Of a stretch of 35,559 nt of DNA, positions 13,926 to 21,285 are shown in pieces. A program made the translations under genes and the position numbers. How positions within the stretch are numbered: the stretch's first letter is position 1; each line of letters opens with the position of its first letter. The notes below the pieces were generated by a model. The model worked only from the letters and a program-made list of their open reading frames with translations, made no database searches and was not told the DNA's origin. This DNA comes from DATHTC01 sp035456465 (lineage in GTDB: Bacteria > Actinomycetota > Thermoleophilia > Gaiellales > Gaiellaceae): the NCBI GenBank assembly GCA_035456465.1, contig DATIDD010000011.1:1-35559 (forward strand), given 5' to 3'.

Positions 13926-14038
13926 TACGATGCGCGGGATTCGTCCCCCGAACCGGCGGGACGACCCTCGTGGCGGTGCCGGCCTCTGTGGTCGGTTCCA
14001 CGCGGGCCCGCCGGCCGTCGCAATCGAACCGACAGGAG
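13926..14038 (+). promoter_or_regulatory. rpsB promoter and structured leader
   Basis: A -10-like TACGAT at 13926-13931 would start an rpsB leader of roughly 105 bases. The leader contains perfectly complementary 8-base arms GTCGGTTC (13991-13998) and GAACCGAC (14026-14033) enclosing a self-complementary GCGGGCCCGC. The 3' arm abuts the Shine-Dalgarno AGGAG at 14034-14038. In E. coli the rpsB leader is the target of autogenous control by S2; an analogous role here is inference. Confidence 0.45.
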
Positions 14039-14043
14039 TGACC

Positions 14044-14967
14044 ATGGCAGTCGCCACCATGCGCGAGCTGCTGGAGGCCGGCGTCCACTTCGGCCACCAG
14101 ACGCGGCGCTGGAATCCCAAGATGCGCCGCTACATCTTCGCCGAGCGCGGCGGGATCTACATCATCGACCTCCAGCAGACGCAGGAGCTGCTGCAGGAGG
14201 CGCACGACTTCGCCCGGAACGTCGCCGAGCGCAACGGCACGATCCTGTTCGTCGGCACGAAGAAGCAGGCCCAGGACGCGATCTCCCGGGAGGCCGGCCG
14301 CGTCGGGATGCCGTTCGTGAACCACCGCTGGCTCGGCGGCCTGCTGACGAACTGGCGCACGATGTCGAACCGGATCGAGCGCCTGCACGAGCTCCGCCGG
14401 CTCAAGTCCGACGGGCAGCTCGAGCTGCTCCCGCCGAAGGAGCGCATCACGATGCTCGCCGAGCTCGAGAAGCTGGAGCAGAACCTCGGCGGCGTCGCCG
14501 ACCTGCGCCGGCAGCCCGACGCGGCGTTCATCGTCGACCTCCGCAAGGAGGCGCTCGCGGTGAAGGAGGCGCGTCGCCTCGGCATGCCGGTGATCGCGCT
14601 CGTCGACACGAACTGCGACCCCGACGAGGCCGACTACGTGATCCCGGGCAACGACGACGCGATCCGCGCCTGCGACCTGATCACGCGCGTGATCGCGGAG
14701 GGCGTCCTCGCCGGCAAGCAGCGCGTGACCCCGCAGGAGCTGTCGGCCCCGTCGCGCCCGCGCCGCGAGGCCGGCGGTGCGGCGACCGCCACGGCGCTCG
14801 CCGAGCCGGAGACCGCCGAGGCCGAGGCCGCTGTCGAGGCCGCGCCCGAGGTCGCGCAGCCGGGCGTCCAGGTGGACGCGCCGGCGGAGCCCGACCCGCT
14901 GGGCCCGGCAGAGACCGCCGCCGCGCCGGCGCCCGAGCAGCCGGACAGCGAGGAGGGAACGGCGTGA
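14044..14967 (+). CDS. rpsB: 30S ribosomal protein S2
   Basis: Ribosomal protein S2 (307 residues), which binds late to the small subunit near S1. Family motifs: TMRELLEAGVHFGHQTRRWNP, MRRYIFAERGGIYIIDLQQT, ILFVGTKKQAQDA, VNHRWLGGLLTNWRT, and PVIALVDTNCDPDEADYVIPGNDDAIR. The core ends near residue 240; the last ~65 residues are a low-complexity Ala/Glu/Pro extension, longer than in most bacteria but seen in Actinobacteria. ATG 14044 follows AGGAG by five bases; in-frame ATGs upstream are not needed. Its stop overlaps the tsf GTG. Confidence 0.97.
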   Translation: MAVATMRELLEAGVHFGHQTRRWNPKMRRYIFAERGGIYIIDLQQTQELLQEAHDFARNVAERNGTILFVGTKKQAQDAISREAGRVGMPFVNHRWLGGLLTNWRTMSNRIERLHELRRLKSDGQLELLPPKERITMLAELEKLEQNLGGVADLRRQPDAAFIVDLRKEALAVKEARRLGMPVIALVDTNCDPDEADYVIPGNDDAIRACDLITRVIAEGVLAGKQRVTPQELSAPSRPRREAGGAATATALAEPETAEAEAAVEAAPEVAQPGVQVDAPAEPDPLGPAETAAAPAPEQPDSEEGTA

Positions 14968-15767
14968 GCACGATCTCCGCGAACCTCGTCAAGGAGCTCC
15001 GCGACCTGACCGGTGCGGGGATGATGGACTGCAAGCGCGCGCTCGAGGAGACCGGCGGCGACGTCGAGGCGGCGCGCGTCCTCCTCCGCGAGCGAGGGAT
15101 GGCGCAGGCGGGCAAGCGCGCGGGCCGCGAGACCACCGAGGGCCGCGTGCTCGTCCGCACGGAGGCCGGAGTCGGCGCGGTCGTGGCCGTCGGCTGCGAG
15201 ACCGAGCCCGTGTCGAACAACGACGAGTTCCGCGCGTTCGTCGAGCGCGTGCTCGATGCCGTCTTCTCGAACGGCGAAGGCGCCGTCGAGCAGCTCGAGC
15301 CGGACCGCGTCGAGCTGGTGGCGAAGCTCGGTGAGAACATCGTCGTGCGGACGGTGGCCCGGGTGGTCGCGATCGGAGGCGAGGACCTCGCCTCGTACGT
15401 CCACGTCCCGGCGCACAAGATCGGCGTGCTGCTGCGCTACCGCGGCGACGACGCCGAGGCGGCGCGACGGATCGCGATGCACGTCGCGTCCGAGGCTCCG
15501 TCGTGGCTGCGCCGCGAGGACGTCCCGGCCGAGGTGGTCGAGGCCGAGCGCGAGATCTACCGCAACTCGGACGAGGTGCTGTCGAAGCCCGAGCAGGCGC
15601 GCGAGAAGATCGTCGAGGGGATGCTCGGCAAGCGCTTCTTCGCCGCGAAGGGCGGCGTGCTGCTCGACCAGGCGTTCATCCACGACACCGCCGAGAGCGT
15701 CGGCCGGGCGGCCGAGGAGGCGGGGATCGAGGTCGTCGACTTCGTCCGCGCGTCCGTGACAGAGTAG
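14964..15767 (+). CDS. tsf: Translation elongation factor Ts
   Basis: EF-Ts (267 residues), the nucleotide exchange factor for EF-Tu. Seen: an N-terminal UBA-like domain (LVKELRDLTGAGMMDCKRAL) followed by GGDVEAARVLLRERGM, the EF-Tu-contacting TEPVSNNDEF motif, then core subdomains with HVPAHKIGVLLRY and IAMHVASEAPSWL, and a C-terminal module with KIVEGMLGKRFFA. GTG 14964 overlaps the rpsB stop (GTGA), with an AGGAGGGA ribosome binding site inside the end of rpsB. Cotranscription of rpsB and tsf is nearly universal. Confidence 0.97.
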   Translation: MSTISANLVKELRDLTGAGMMDCKRALEETGGDVEAARVLLRERGMAQAGKRAGRETTEGRVLVRTEAGVGAVVAVGCETEPVSNNDEFRAFVERVLDAVFSNGEGAVEQLEPDRVELVAKLGENIVVRTVARVVAIGGEDLASYVHVPAHKIGVLLRYRGDDAEAARRIAMHVASEAPSWLRREDVPAEVVEAEREIYRNSDEVLSKPEQAREKIVEGMLGKRFFAAKGGVLLDQAFIHDTAESVGRAAEEAGIEVVDFVRASVTE

Positions 15768-15771
15768 GTCC

Positions 15772-16548
15772 GTGGCCGTCAGCCGGGAAGAGACCGTGGC
15801 CGCCGCGTCGGCGGACGAGGCCGCGCCGGCGTTCCGGCGCGTCCTGCTGAAGCTCTCAGGCGAGGCGCTCATGGGCGCTCGGGAGTACGGCGTCGACCTC
15901 GCCACGGTGGAGCGGATCGCGGGCGAGATCGCGGACGTCCACGGTCGCGGCGTCGAGACGGCAGTCGTCGTCGGCGCCGGGAACATCTACCGCGGGATGG
16001 CGGCCGCGGCCGAGGGGATGGACCGCGCGACCGCCGACTACGTCGGGATGCTCTCGACGCTCCACAACGCGCTCGCGCTGCAGGACCGGCTCGAGCGGCG
16101 GGGCGTCCCGACGCGGGTGCTCTCCGCGCTGACCGTGGCCGAGGTCGCCGAGCCCTACATCCGCCGCCGCGCGATCCGGCACCTCGAGAAGGGCAGGGTC
16201 GTGATCTTCGCCGGGGGCACCGGCAACCCGTACTTCACCACCGACACCGCCGCGGCGCTCCGGGCGCTCGAGATCGGCGCCGACGCGATCCTGATGGGCA
16301 AGAACGAGGTCGACGGCGTCTACGACGGCGACCCGCGCGTCGACGCGACCGCGTCCTTCATCCCCGAGCTGACCCACCTGGCGGCGATCGAGCGCGGCCT
16401 GAAGGTGATGGACACCACGGCACTGTCGCTCTGCATGGACAACGGAGTCCCCCTGTACGTGTTCGGCCTCGCGCCGGGGACGATCATGCGGATCGTCGAG
16501 GGCGCGCGCGTCGGGACGATCATCCGGACGCCCGAGGTACCGGGCTGA
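15772..16548 (+). CDS. pyrH: Uridylate kinase
   Basis: UMP kinase (258 residues), phosphorylating UMP to UDP in pyrimidine metabolism as a cytoplasmic hexamer. Motifs of the bacterial PyrH family: RVLLKLSGEALMG, VVVGAGNIYRG, DYVGMLSTLHNALAL, VVIFAGGTGNPYFTTDTAAAL, ADAILMGKNEVDGVYDGDP and MDTTALSLCMDNGVPL. GTG 15772 lies four bases after tsf; the first ~20 residues are an Ala/Glu-rich extension before the first beta strand. It is part of the classic rpsB-tsf-pyrH-frr run. Confidence 0.96.
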   Translation: MAVSREETVAAASADEAAPAFRRVLLKLSGEALMGAREYGVDLATVERIAGEIADVHGRGVETAVVVGAGNIYRGMAAAAEGMDRATADYVGMLSTLHNALALQDRLERRGVPTRVLSALTVAEVAEPYIRRRAIRHLEKGRVVIFAGGTGNPYFTTDTAAALRALEIGADAILMGKNEVDGVYDGDPRVDATASFIPELTHLAAIERGLKVMDTTALSLCMDNGVPLYVFGLAPGTIMRIVEGARVGTIIRTPEVPG

Positions 16549-16630
16549 CGCCGCCGGGGCGACGAACGGGGCCCACCGGGGAGCGACGGCCGCCCCTGCG
16601 CCGGGTCATCCGCGACGGGAAAGGAGAGGC

Positions 16631-17191
16631 ATGACGATCGACGAGCTGCTCCAGGACACGGTGCGACGGATGGACAAGTCCATCGAGGCGACGCGCGACC
16701 ACCTCAACTCGGTGCGCACGGGCCGTGCATCCCCGGGGCTGCTCGACCGCATCGCCGTCGAGTACTACGGCCAGCCCACACCGCTGAAGCAGCTCGCCAC
16801 GATCAACGTGCCGGAGTCGCGCCTGCTGACCGTGCAGCCGTTCGACCCGGGCTCCCTGCGAGCGATCGAGAAGGCGATCCAGGAGTCGGACCTCGGCCTG
16901 ACGCCGTCGAACGACGGCAAGATCATCCGCCTCCCGATCCCGCAGCTCACCGAGGAGCGGCGCAAGGAGTACGTCAAGATGGCGCGGCAGTACGCCGAGG
17001 AGGGCCGGGTCTCGGTGCGCAACGTCCGCCGCGACGTGATGCACCACCTGAAGGAGCTCGTCGACAACGGCGACGTCGGCGCCGACGAGGAGCACCGGGC
17101 GGAGGAGCGCGTGCAGAAGCTGACCGACGAGCACGTGAAGGCGATCGACGAGCTCGTCAAGCACAAGGAAGCGGAGATCATGGAGGTTTGA
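16631..17191 (+). CDS. frr: Ribosome recycling factor
   Basis: RRF (186 residues), which with EF-G splits post-termination ribosomes. Family features: VRRMDKSIEATRDHLNSVRTGRASPGLLD in the first long helix, the beta domain (VEYYGQPTPLKQLATINVPE, LLTVQPFDPGSL, IRLPIPQLTEERRKEYVK) and the C-terminal helices (VRNVRRDVMHHLKEL). Length is normal. ATG 16631 follows a strong AAAGGAG Shine-Dalgarno by four bases. The TGA stop overlaps a TTG that begins the uppS frame. Confidence 0.97.
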   Translation: MTIDELLQDTVRRMDKSIEATRDHLNSVRTGRASPGLLDRIAVEYYGQPTPLKQLATINVPESRLLTVQPFDPGSLRAIEKAIQESDLGLTPSNDGKIIRLPIPQLTEERRKEYVKMARQYAEEGRVSVRNVRRDVMHHLKELVDNGDVGADEEHRAEERVQKLTDEHVKAIDELVKHKEAEIMEV

Positions 17192-17961
17192 CGGCCGCCT
17201 GCGGCGTCCCTCGAACCTCTACGACGGCAACGGTGGTGCAGGCCGCACCGCACCAGGAGCCTCCCGGCCAGATCCCTCGAGAAGCGAGGAACGTGGCCGT
17301 GATCATGGACGGCAACGGCCGCTGGGCCGAGCGGCGCGGGCTGCCCGTCGCCGAGGGACACCGGGCCGGCACGAAGGCGCTGCGGCGGACGGTCGAGGCG
17401 GCGATCGACGTCGGGATCGAGTCGCTCGCGGTGTACGCGTTCTCGACCGAGAACTGGACGCGGCCGCCCGACGAGGTGGCCGACCTGATGGCGATCTTCA
17501 CCGAGACGATCGATCGCGAGCTGCCGGACCTGTCGGCGCAGGGCGTGCGCACGCGCTTCATCGGCCGTCGCGACCGGGCCCCGGAGGAGCTCCGCCGCAA
17601 GATGGAGGAGACCGAGGCGGCGACGGCGGCGAACGAGCGCCTCCAGCTCTGGATCGCGTTCGACTACGGCGGCCGCGCGGAGCTCGTCGACGCGGCGCGG
17701 GCGCTCGTCGCGGACGGTGTCGCCCCCGACGACGTGGACGAGGACGCGCTGCGGGCCCGGCTCTACGCCCCCGAGATGCCCGATCCGGACCTGCTCGTCA
17801 GGACCTCGGGCGAGGAGCGGATCTCGAACTTCCTCCTCTGGCAGGTCGCGTACTCGGAGCTCGTGTTCGTGGACGCGCTCTGGCCGGACTTCGGCGAGGA
17901 CGACCTTCGCGCCGCGCTCGACGAGTACGTGGGACGCCGGCGGCGGTTCGGCGGCCGGTGA
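17188..17961 (+). CDS. uppS: Isoprenyl transferase (undecaprenyl/decaprenyl diphosphate synthase type)
   Basis: A cis-prenyltransferase (257 residues from TTG 17188) that builds the polyprenyl diphosphate lipid carrier for cell-wall synthesis from IPP. Seen: the catalytic Asp in NVAVIMDGNGRWAERRGLP, GHRAGTKALRRTVEAAID, YAFSTENWTRPPDEV, LWIAFDYGGRAELVDA, and LLVRTSGEERISNFLLWQVAYSELVFVD. The N-terminus is uncertain: TTG 17188 overlaps the frr stop, while GTGs at 17233 and 17236 are plausible and remove a Thr-rich segment with no homology value. It is followed by cdsA with a GTGA overlap. Confidence 0.93.
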   Translation: MTAACGVPRTSTTATVVQAAPHQEPPGQIPREARNVAVIMDGNGRWAERRGLPVAEGHRAGTKALRRTVEAAIDVGIESLAVYAFSTENWTRPPDEVADLMAIFTETIDRELPDLSAQGVRTRFIGRRDRAPEELRRKMEETEAATAANERLQLWIAFDYGGRAELVDAARALVADGVAPDDVDEDALRARLYAPEMPDPDLLVRTSGEERISNFLLWQVAYSELVFVDALWPDFGEDDLRAALDEYVGRRRRFGGR

Positions 17962-18758
17962 GCCCGTTCCTCTCGCGCATCCTCGTCGCCGTGGTCGCGC
18001 TCCCGGTCGTCCTCGGGGTCGTGTGGCTGGGCGGCTGGTGGCTGTTCGCGCTCGTCGCGGTCGGATCGATCGTCGCGCTCCACGAGTACACGTCGATGAC
18101 GCGGCAGCTCCGCCCGGTCGTCCTCGGCGGCTACGTCGGCGTGCTGGCGATGCTCGTCGGCGCGAGCCGCGGGGGCATCGAGTGGCTGCTCGGGGGCTTC
18201 ATGCTCGCGATCGCAGTGACCTTCGCGCTCCACGTGCTGGCCGAGACGCGGCAGCCGCCGACGGTCGCGATCGGGGCCACTCTCCTCGGCGTCGCCTGGA
18301 TCGGCTTCGGGCTCGGGCACCTCGTACTGCTGCGGGACACCGAGGAGGGCCGTCTCGCGCTCTACACCGTGCTCATCGCGGTGTTCGCCGCGGACACGCT
18401 CGCGTTCTTCGCCGGACGGCTGCTCGGGCGGCACAAGCTGGCGCCGACGATGTCGCCCGGGAAGACGTGGGAGGGCTTCGTCGCCGGGACGCTCGCCGCG
18501 GTCGCGGTGGCGTTCTTCGCGCTCTACGAGGATCGCGCGACGTACCTGTCGATCCCGCAGGCGCTCGTGCTCGGCCTGGTGGTCGCGCTCGCGGAAGCCG
18601 CGGGCGACCTGTTCGAGTCCGCGCTCAAGCGCGACATGCAGGTGAAGGACACGGGACGGCTCCTCGGCGGCCACGGCGGCGTCCTCGACCGGATCGACTC
18701 CCTGCTGTGGGCCGGCCCGGCCGCGTTCTACCTCCTCCTCGCCTACGGCCATGCCTGA
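17958..18758 (+). CDS. cdsA: Phosphatidate cytidylyltransferase
   Basis: CdsA (266 residues), a polytopic membrane enzyme making CDP-diacylglycerol from phosphatidate and CTP. Several hydrophobic helices are evident from the N-terminus (ILVAVVALPVVLGVVWLGG). The family signature lies in the C-terminal half: ADTLAFFAGRLLGRHKLAPTMSPGKTWEG, then AAGDLFESALKRDMQVKDTG and LLGGHGGVLDRIDSLLWAGP. The GTG start overlaps the uppS stop. A perfect palindrome follows the stop by 12 bases and may end the transcript. Confidence 0.95.
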   Translation: MSPFLSRILVAVVALPVVLGVVWLGGWWLFALVAVGSIVALHEYTSMTRQLRPVVLGGYVGVLAMLVGASRGGIEWLLGGFMLAIAVTFALHVLAETRQPPTVAIGATLLGVAWIGFGLGHLVLLRDTEEGRLALYTVLIAVFAADTLAFFAGRLLGRHKLAPTMSPGKTWEGFVAGTLAAVAVAFFALYEDRATYLSIPQALVLGLVVALAEAAGDLFESALKRDMQVKDTGRLLGGHGGVLDRIDSLLWAGPAAFYLLLAYGHA

Positions 18759-18770
18759 TCCGTCTGCGCT

Positions 18771-18795
18771 GGGGACAGTCCCTAGGACTGTCCCC
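18771..18795 (+). repeat. Perfect palindrome GGGGACAGTCC, possible REP element or terminator
   Basis: Arms GGGGACAGTCC (18771-18781) and GGACTGTCCCC (18785-18795) pair perfectly around CTA, 12 bases after the cdsA stop. Elements beginning GGGGACAG are reminiscent of REP-type palindromes mobilised by Y1 (RAYT) transposases; no such transposase is in this window. No U-tract follows. It could serve as a terminator between the uppS-cdsA and dxr units. Confidence 0.75.
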
Positions 18796-18866
18796 GGACC
18801 TGGCCGAAGCGTGCCGGGTGTGCGCCGACTCGTCCACAGGTGGCCGTTCGGGCACACTCCGCCGGG

Positions 18867-18962
18867 ATGACCCGCGTCGCCGTGCTCGGAGCCACCGGAT
18901 CCACCCACCGTGGGGGAACCCATGGTTCCCCCATGAGCCCCCTCCTTCACGCTCATGCGTAG
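18867..18962 (+). pseudogene. Broken second copy of the dxr start
   Basis: From ATG 18867 the frame reads MTRVAVLGATGS, the expected first residues of DXR, then runs into a palindromic repeat and stops at TAG (18960-18962) after 31 codons. The intact dxr begins at 18955 in another frame with almost the same bases: 18874-18903 and 18962-18991 share the run TGCTCGGAGCCACCGG and differ at only a few positions. This looks like the ancestral dxr start split off by insertion of the repeat with duplication of the target. Confidence 0.7.
18910..18945 (-). repeat. Palindromic interspersed repeat, copy 2 (inverted relative to copy 1)
   Basis: The reverse complement of this 36-base segment matches 5932-5967 at 34 of 36 positions, including the GGAGGGGGCTC flank. 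The hairpin arms are TGGGGGAACC (18911-18920) and GGTTCCCCCA (18924-18933), a perfect 10-base stem around CAT. It sits between the two copies of the dxr start. Confidence 0.85.
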
Positions 18963-20016
18963 ACGCGTCGCCCTGCTCGGAGCCACCGGGTCCATCGGCC
19001 GCCAGGCCCTCGAGGTGATCGCGGCGAACCCCGAGCTGGAGCTCGTCGCCGCCTCCTCCGGCTCGACCCCGATCGACGGCCTCGCGCCGCTCACGCAGGT
19101 CGGCGGCGACCCGGTCGAGCTGCTGCAGCGTGCGGAGCCGGACGTCGTGCTCAACGCGATCGTCGGCTTCGCAGGCATCCGCGCGACCCTGTGGGCACTC
19201 GAGCGCGGGATCACGCTCGCGCTCGCGAACAAGGAGAGCCTGGTCGCGGCCGGTGAGCTCGCCACGGCCGCCCGTGGGCGCGGCGGCGGGCTGCTGCTCC
19301 CGGTCGACAGCGAGCACTCGGCCACCGCCCAGTGCCTCGAAGGCCGCGATCCGGCGACGGTGCACTCGCTGGTGCTGACCGCCTCGGGCGGGCCGTTCCT
19401 CGGCCGCACGAGCGAGGAGCTCGCGGACGTCACCGTCGAGAACGCGCTCGCGCATCCGACGTGGGAGATGGGGCCGAAGATCACGGTCGACTCGGCCACG
19501 CTGGCGAACAAGGGCCTCGAGGTGATCGAGGCGCACGTCCTGTTCGGCGTGCCGTACGACCGGATCGAGGTCGTCGTCCACCCGACGTCGACCGTGCACG
19601 CGCTCGTCCGGTTCCGCGACGGCGCCGCGCTCGCGCACCTGGGCCTCCCCGACATGCGGGTCCCGATCTCGTACGCGCTCACCTTTCCGCGGCGCGCCGC
19701 GACGCCGGTGCCGCCGCTCGACCTCCGCGGCCTGACGCTGCAGTTCCTCGAGCCCGACCTCGACGCGTTCCCGCTGCTGCGCCTCGCGCGGGAGGCCGGC
19801 GAGCGGGGCGGCACCGCGCCGTGCGCGTACAACGCGGCCAACGAGGTCGCGGTCGCAGCCTTCCTCGAGGGCCGCCTGCCGTTCCTCGGGATCGCGGAGG
19901 TCGTCGAGCGCGTCCTCGGCGACGTCGACGGCGCCCCGGCACGCGACCTCGACGACCTGCTCGAGGCCGACGCGGCCGCACGGCGCGCGGCTCAGGGGGC
20001 GCTGGCGCCCGCATGA
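18955..20016 (+). CDS. dxr: 1-deoxy-D-xylulose 5-phosphate reductoisomerase
   Basis: DXR (353 residues) converts DXP to MEP with NADPH, the second step of the MEP isoprenoid pathway. Seen: the NADPH loop LLGATGSIGRQALEV, LANKESLVAAGEL, metal ligands Asp118 and Glu120 in LLPVDSEHSATAQ, TASGGPF, HPTWEMGPKITVDSATLANKGLEVIEAH and the flexible-loop region VHALVRFRDGAALAHLGLPDMR. The corresponding E. coli ligands are at 150 and 152, so about 30 residues are missing from the N-terminal nucleotide-binding domain (between about residues 30 and 60). The first codons are a near-duplicate of a broken upstream copy, so the present start is secondarily acquired; no clear ribosome binding site precedes it. 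The stop overlaps rseP (ATGA). Confidence 0.95.
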   Translation: MRRRVALLGATGSIGRQALEVIAANPELELVAASSGSTPIDGLAPLTQVGGDPVELLQRAEPDVVLNAIVGFAGIRATLWALERGITLALANKESLVAAGELATAARGRGGGLLLPVDSEHSATAQCLEGRDPATVHSLVLTASGGPFLGRTSEELADVTVENALAHPTWEMGPKITVDSATLANKGLEVIEAHVLFGVPYDRIEVVVHPTSTVHALVRFRDGAALAHLGLPDMRVPISYALTFPRRAATPVPPLDLRGLTLQFLEPDLDAFPLLRLAREAGERGGTAPCAYNAANEVAVAAFLEGRLPFLGIAEVVERVLGDVDGAPARDLDDLLEADAAARRAAQGALAPA

Positions 20017-21224
20017 GCCTGACCGTCGCCATCCTCGCGCTCGCCTTCCTGGTGCTGATCCACGAGGCGGGGCACTTCTTCACCGCGCGCGCGGTCGGGA
20101 TGCGTCCGCGCAAGTTCTACGTCGGCTTCCCGCCCGCGCTGGCCAAGGTCTCGCGCGGCGGGATCGAGTACGGGATCGGCACGATCCCGCTCGGCGGCTA
20201 CGTGAAGATCCCGGGGATGCACCGCCCGGCGCCGTCGGACGTCGACCTCCACCTCGGCCGCGCGGCCGGCGAGTCCGACGCCGTGGCGGCGGCGGCCGAG
20301 CGGATGAAGCGCGCGCTCGGGGCCGGCGAGATGGAGCAGGCGCGCGCGGAGCTGCCGGCGCTGCGCGGCGCCGTCGACGGCGCGACGCTCGAGCCGCCGG
20401 CCCGAAAGGGCGCGGCGCGCGGGCTGGAGGAGCTCTCGGACGGGCTCGGCGGCGACGCCTACTGGCGCCAACGGACCTGGAAGAAGGTCACGGTGATCCT
20501 GGCCGGCCCCGCGACGAACTTCGTCCTCGCGATCGTGCTCTTCACCATCCTGCTGATGCAGGGCACCTACCAGGTCGGGGTGCGGCTGGCCGCGAACGAC
20601 CGCGGGGAGGCGACGACGCGGGTCGAGGAGGTGCTCTCCGGCTCGCCCGCCGAGCGCGCCGGGATCCGCCCCGGCGACGTCGTCGTCCGCGTCGACGGCC
20701 AGCCCGTCGGCGCCGGCACGCTCCTCGACCGGATCCAGCGGTCGGAGGGGCGGCCGCTCGACCTCACAGTCCGGCGCGACGGGACGCTCGAGACGGTCCC
20801 CGACGTCCGCGCCCGCGAGGTGGAGGGGAGGACGCTCCCCGAGGCGACCGGGCGCGCGTTCCAGATCACCGGGATCGTGGCGAAGAGCGTCGCGGGGTTC
20901 TTCCCGCGCCTCGTGCAGGGCGAGGGCAGGAAGGACGTCTCGAGCCCGGTCGGGATCACCGACGCCTCCGCGCAGGCGCTCGACCGCGGCGTCGAGGACT
21001 TCCTCTTCGTCGTGGGGCTCATCAGCCTCTCGCTCGCGCTCCTGAACCTGCTGCCGCTCCTGCCGCTCGACGGCGGGCACATCGCCTTCTCGATCGTCGA
21101 GGGCGTCCGCCGCCGCGCGATCGGCCGCGAGGTCTACGAGCGGGTCTCGATCGTCGGGATCGCCCTCGTGCTGTTCCTGTTCATGATCGGCCTGACGAAC
21201 GACATCGACCGCATCTCGTCCTGA
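20013..21224 (+). CDS. rseP: Site-2 protease family zinc metalloprotease (RseP/M50B) with PDZ domain
   Basis: A 403-residue intramembrane protease. The first membrane helix carries the zinc motif HEAGH (residues 17-21), followed by the conserved GIGTIPLGGYVKIPGM. A variable, Ala/Glu-rich cytoplasmic insert of roughly 90 residues follows, then a second membrane helix (VILAGPATNFVLAIVLFTILL), a PDZ domain (EEVLSGSPAERAGIRPGDVVVRVDG) and the last helices with the third ligand in LLPLLPLDGGHIAF. Family members cleave membrane-bound anti-sigma factors or signal peptides; the substrate is unknown. It overlaps dxr and precedes ispG, a standard actinobacterial order. Confidence 0.92.
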   Translation: MSLTVAILALAFLVLIHEAGHFFTARAVGMRPRKFYVGFPPALAKVSRGGIEYGIGTIPLGGYVKIPGMHRPAPSDVDLHLGRAAGESDAVAAAAERMKRALGAGEMEQARAELPALRGAVDGATLEPPARKGAARGLEELSDGLGGDAYWRQRTWKKVTVILAGPATNFVLAIVLFTILLMQGTYQVGVRLAANDRGEATTRVEEVLSGSPAERAGIRPGDVVVRVDGQPVGAGTLLDRIQRSEGRPLDLTVRRDGTLETVPDVRAREVEGRTLPEATGRAFQITGIVAKSVAGFFPRLVQGEGRKDVSSPVGITDASAQALDRGVEDFLFVVGLISLSLALLNLLPLLPLDGGHIAFSIVEGVRRRAIGREVYERVSIVGIALVLFLFMIGLTNDIDRISS

Positions 21225-21270
21225 GCCGGCGCCCGGCCTGAGCGCCGGATTCGCGCCCCGTCGGCTGGGC

Positions 21271-21276
21271 TACCCT
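21271..21276 (+). promoter_or_regulatory. -10 box for leaderless ispG
   Basis: TACCCT lies 9 bases before ATG 21286 in the 61-base gap after rseP. No Shine-Dalgarno is seen. Confidence 0.5.
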
Positions 21277-21285
21277 GGGTCGCGT

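Noticed and set aside
13461..15767. Single plus-strand open frame of nearly 770 codons containing EF-Ts
   Set aside because: Only the part from GTG 14964 matches EF-Ts; the upstream part is antisense to the diguanylate cyclase and out of frame with rpsB.
19992..21080. Minus-strand frame of about 360 codons opposite the M50 protease
   Set aside because: Low-complexity antisense frame; the plus strand has HEAGH, PDZ and LDGGH motifs.
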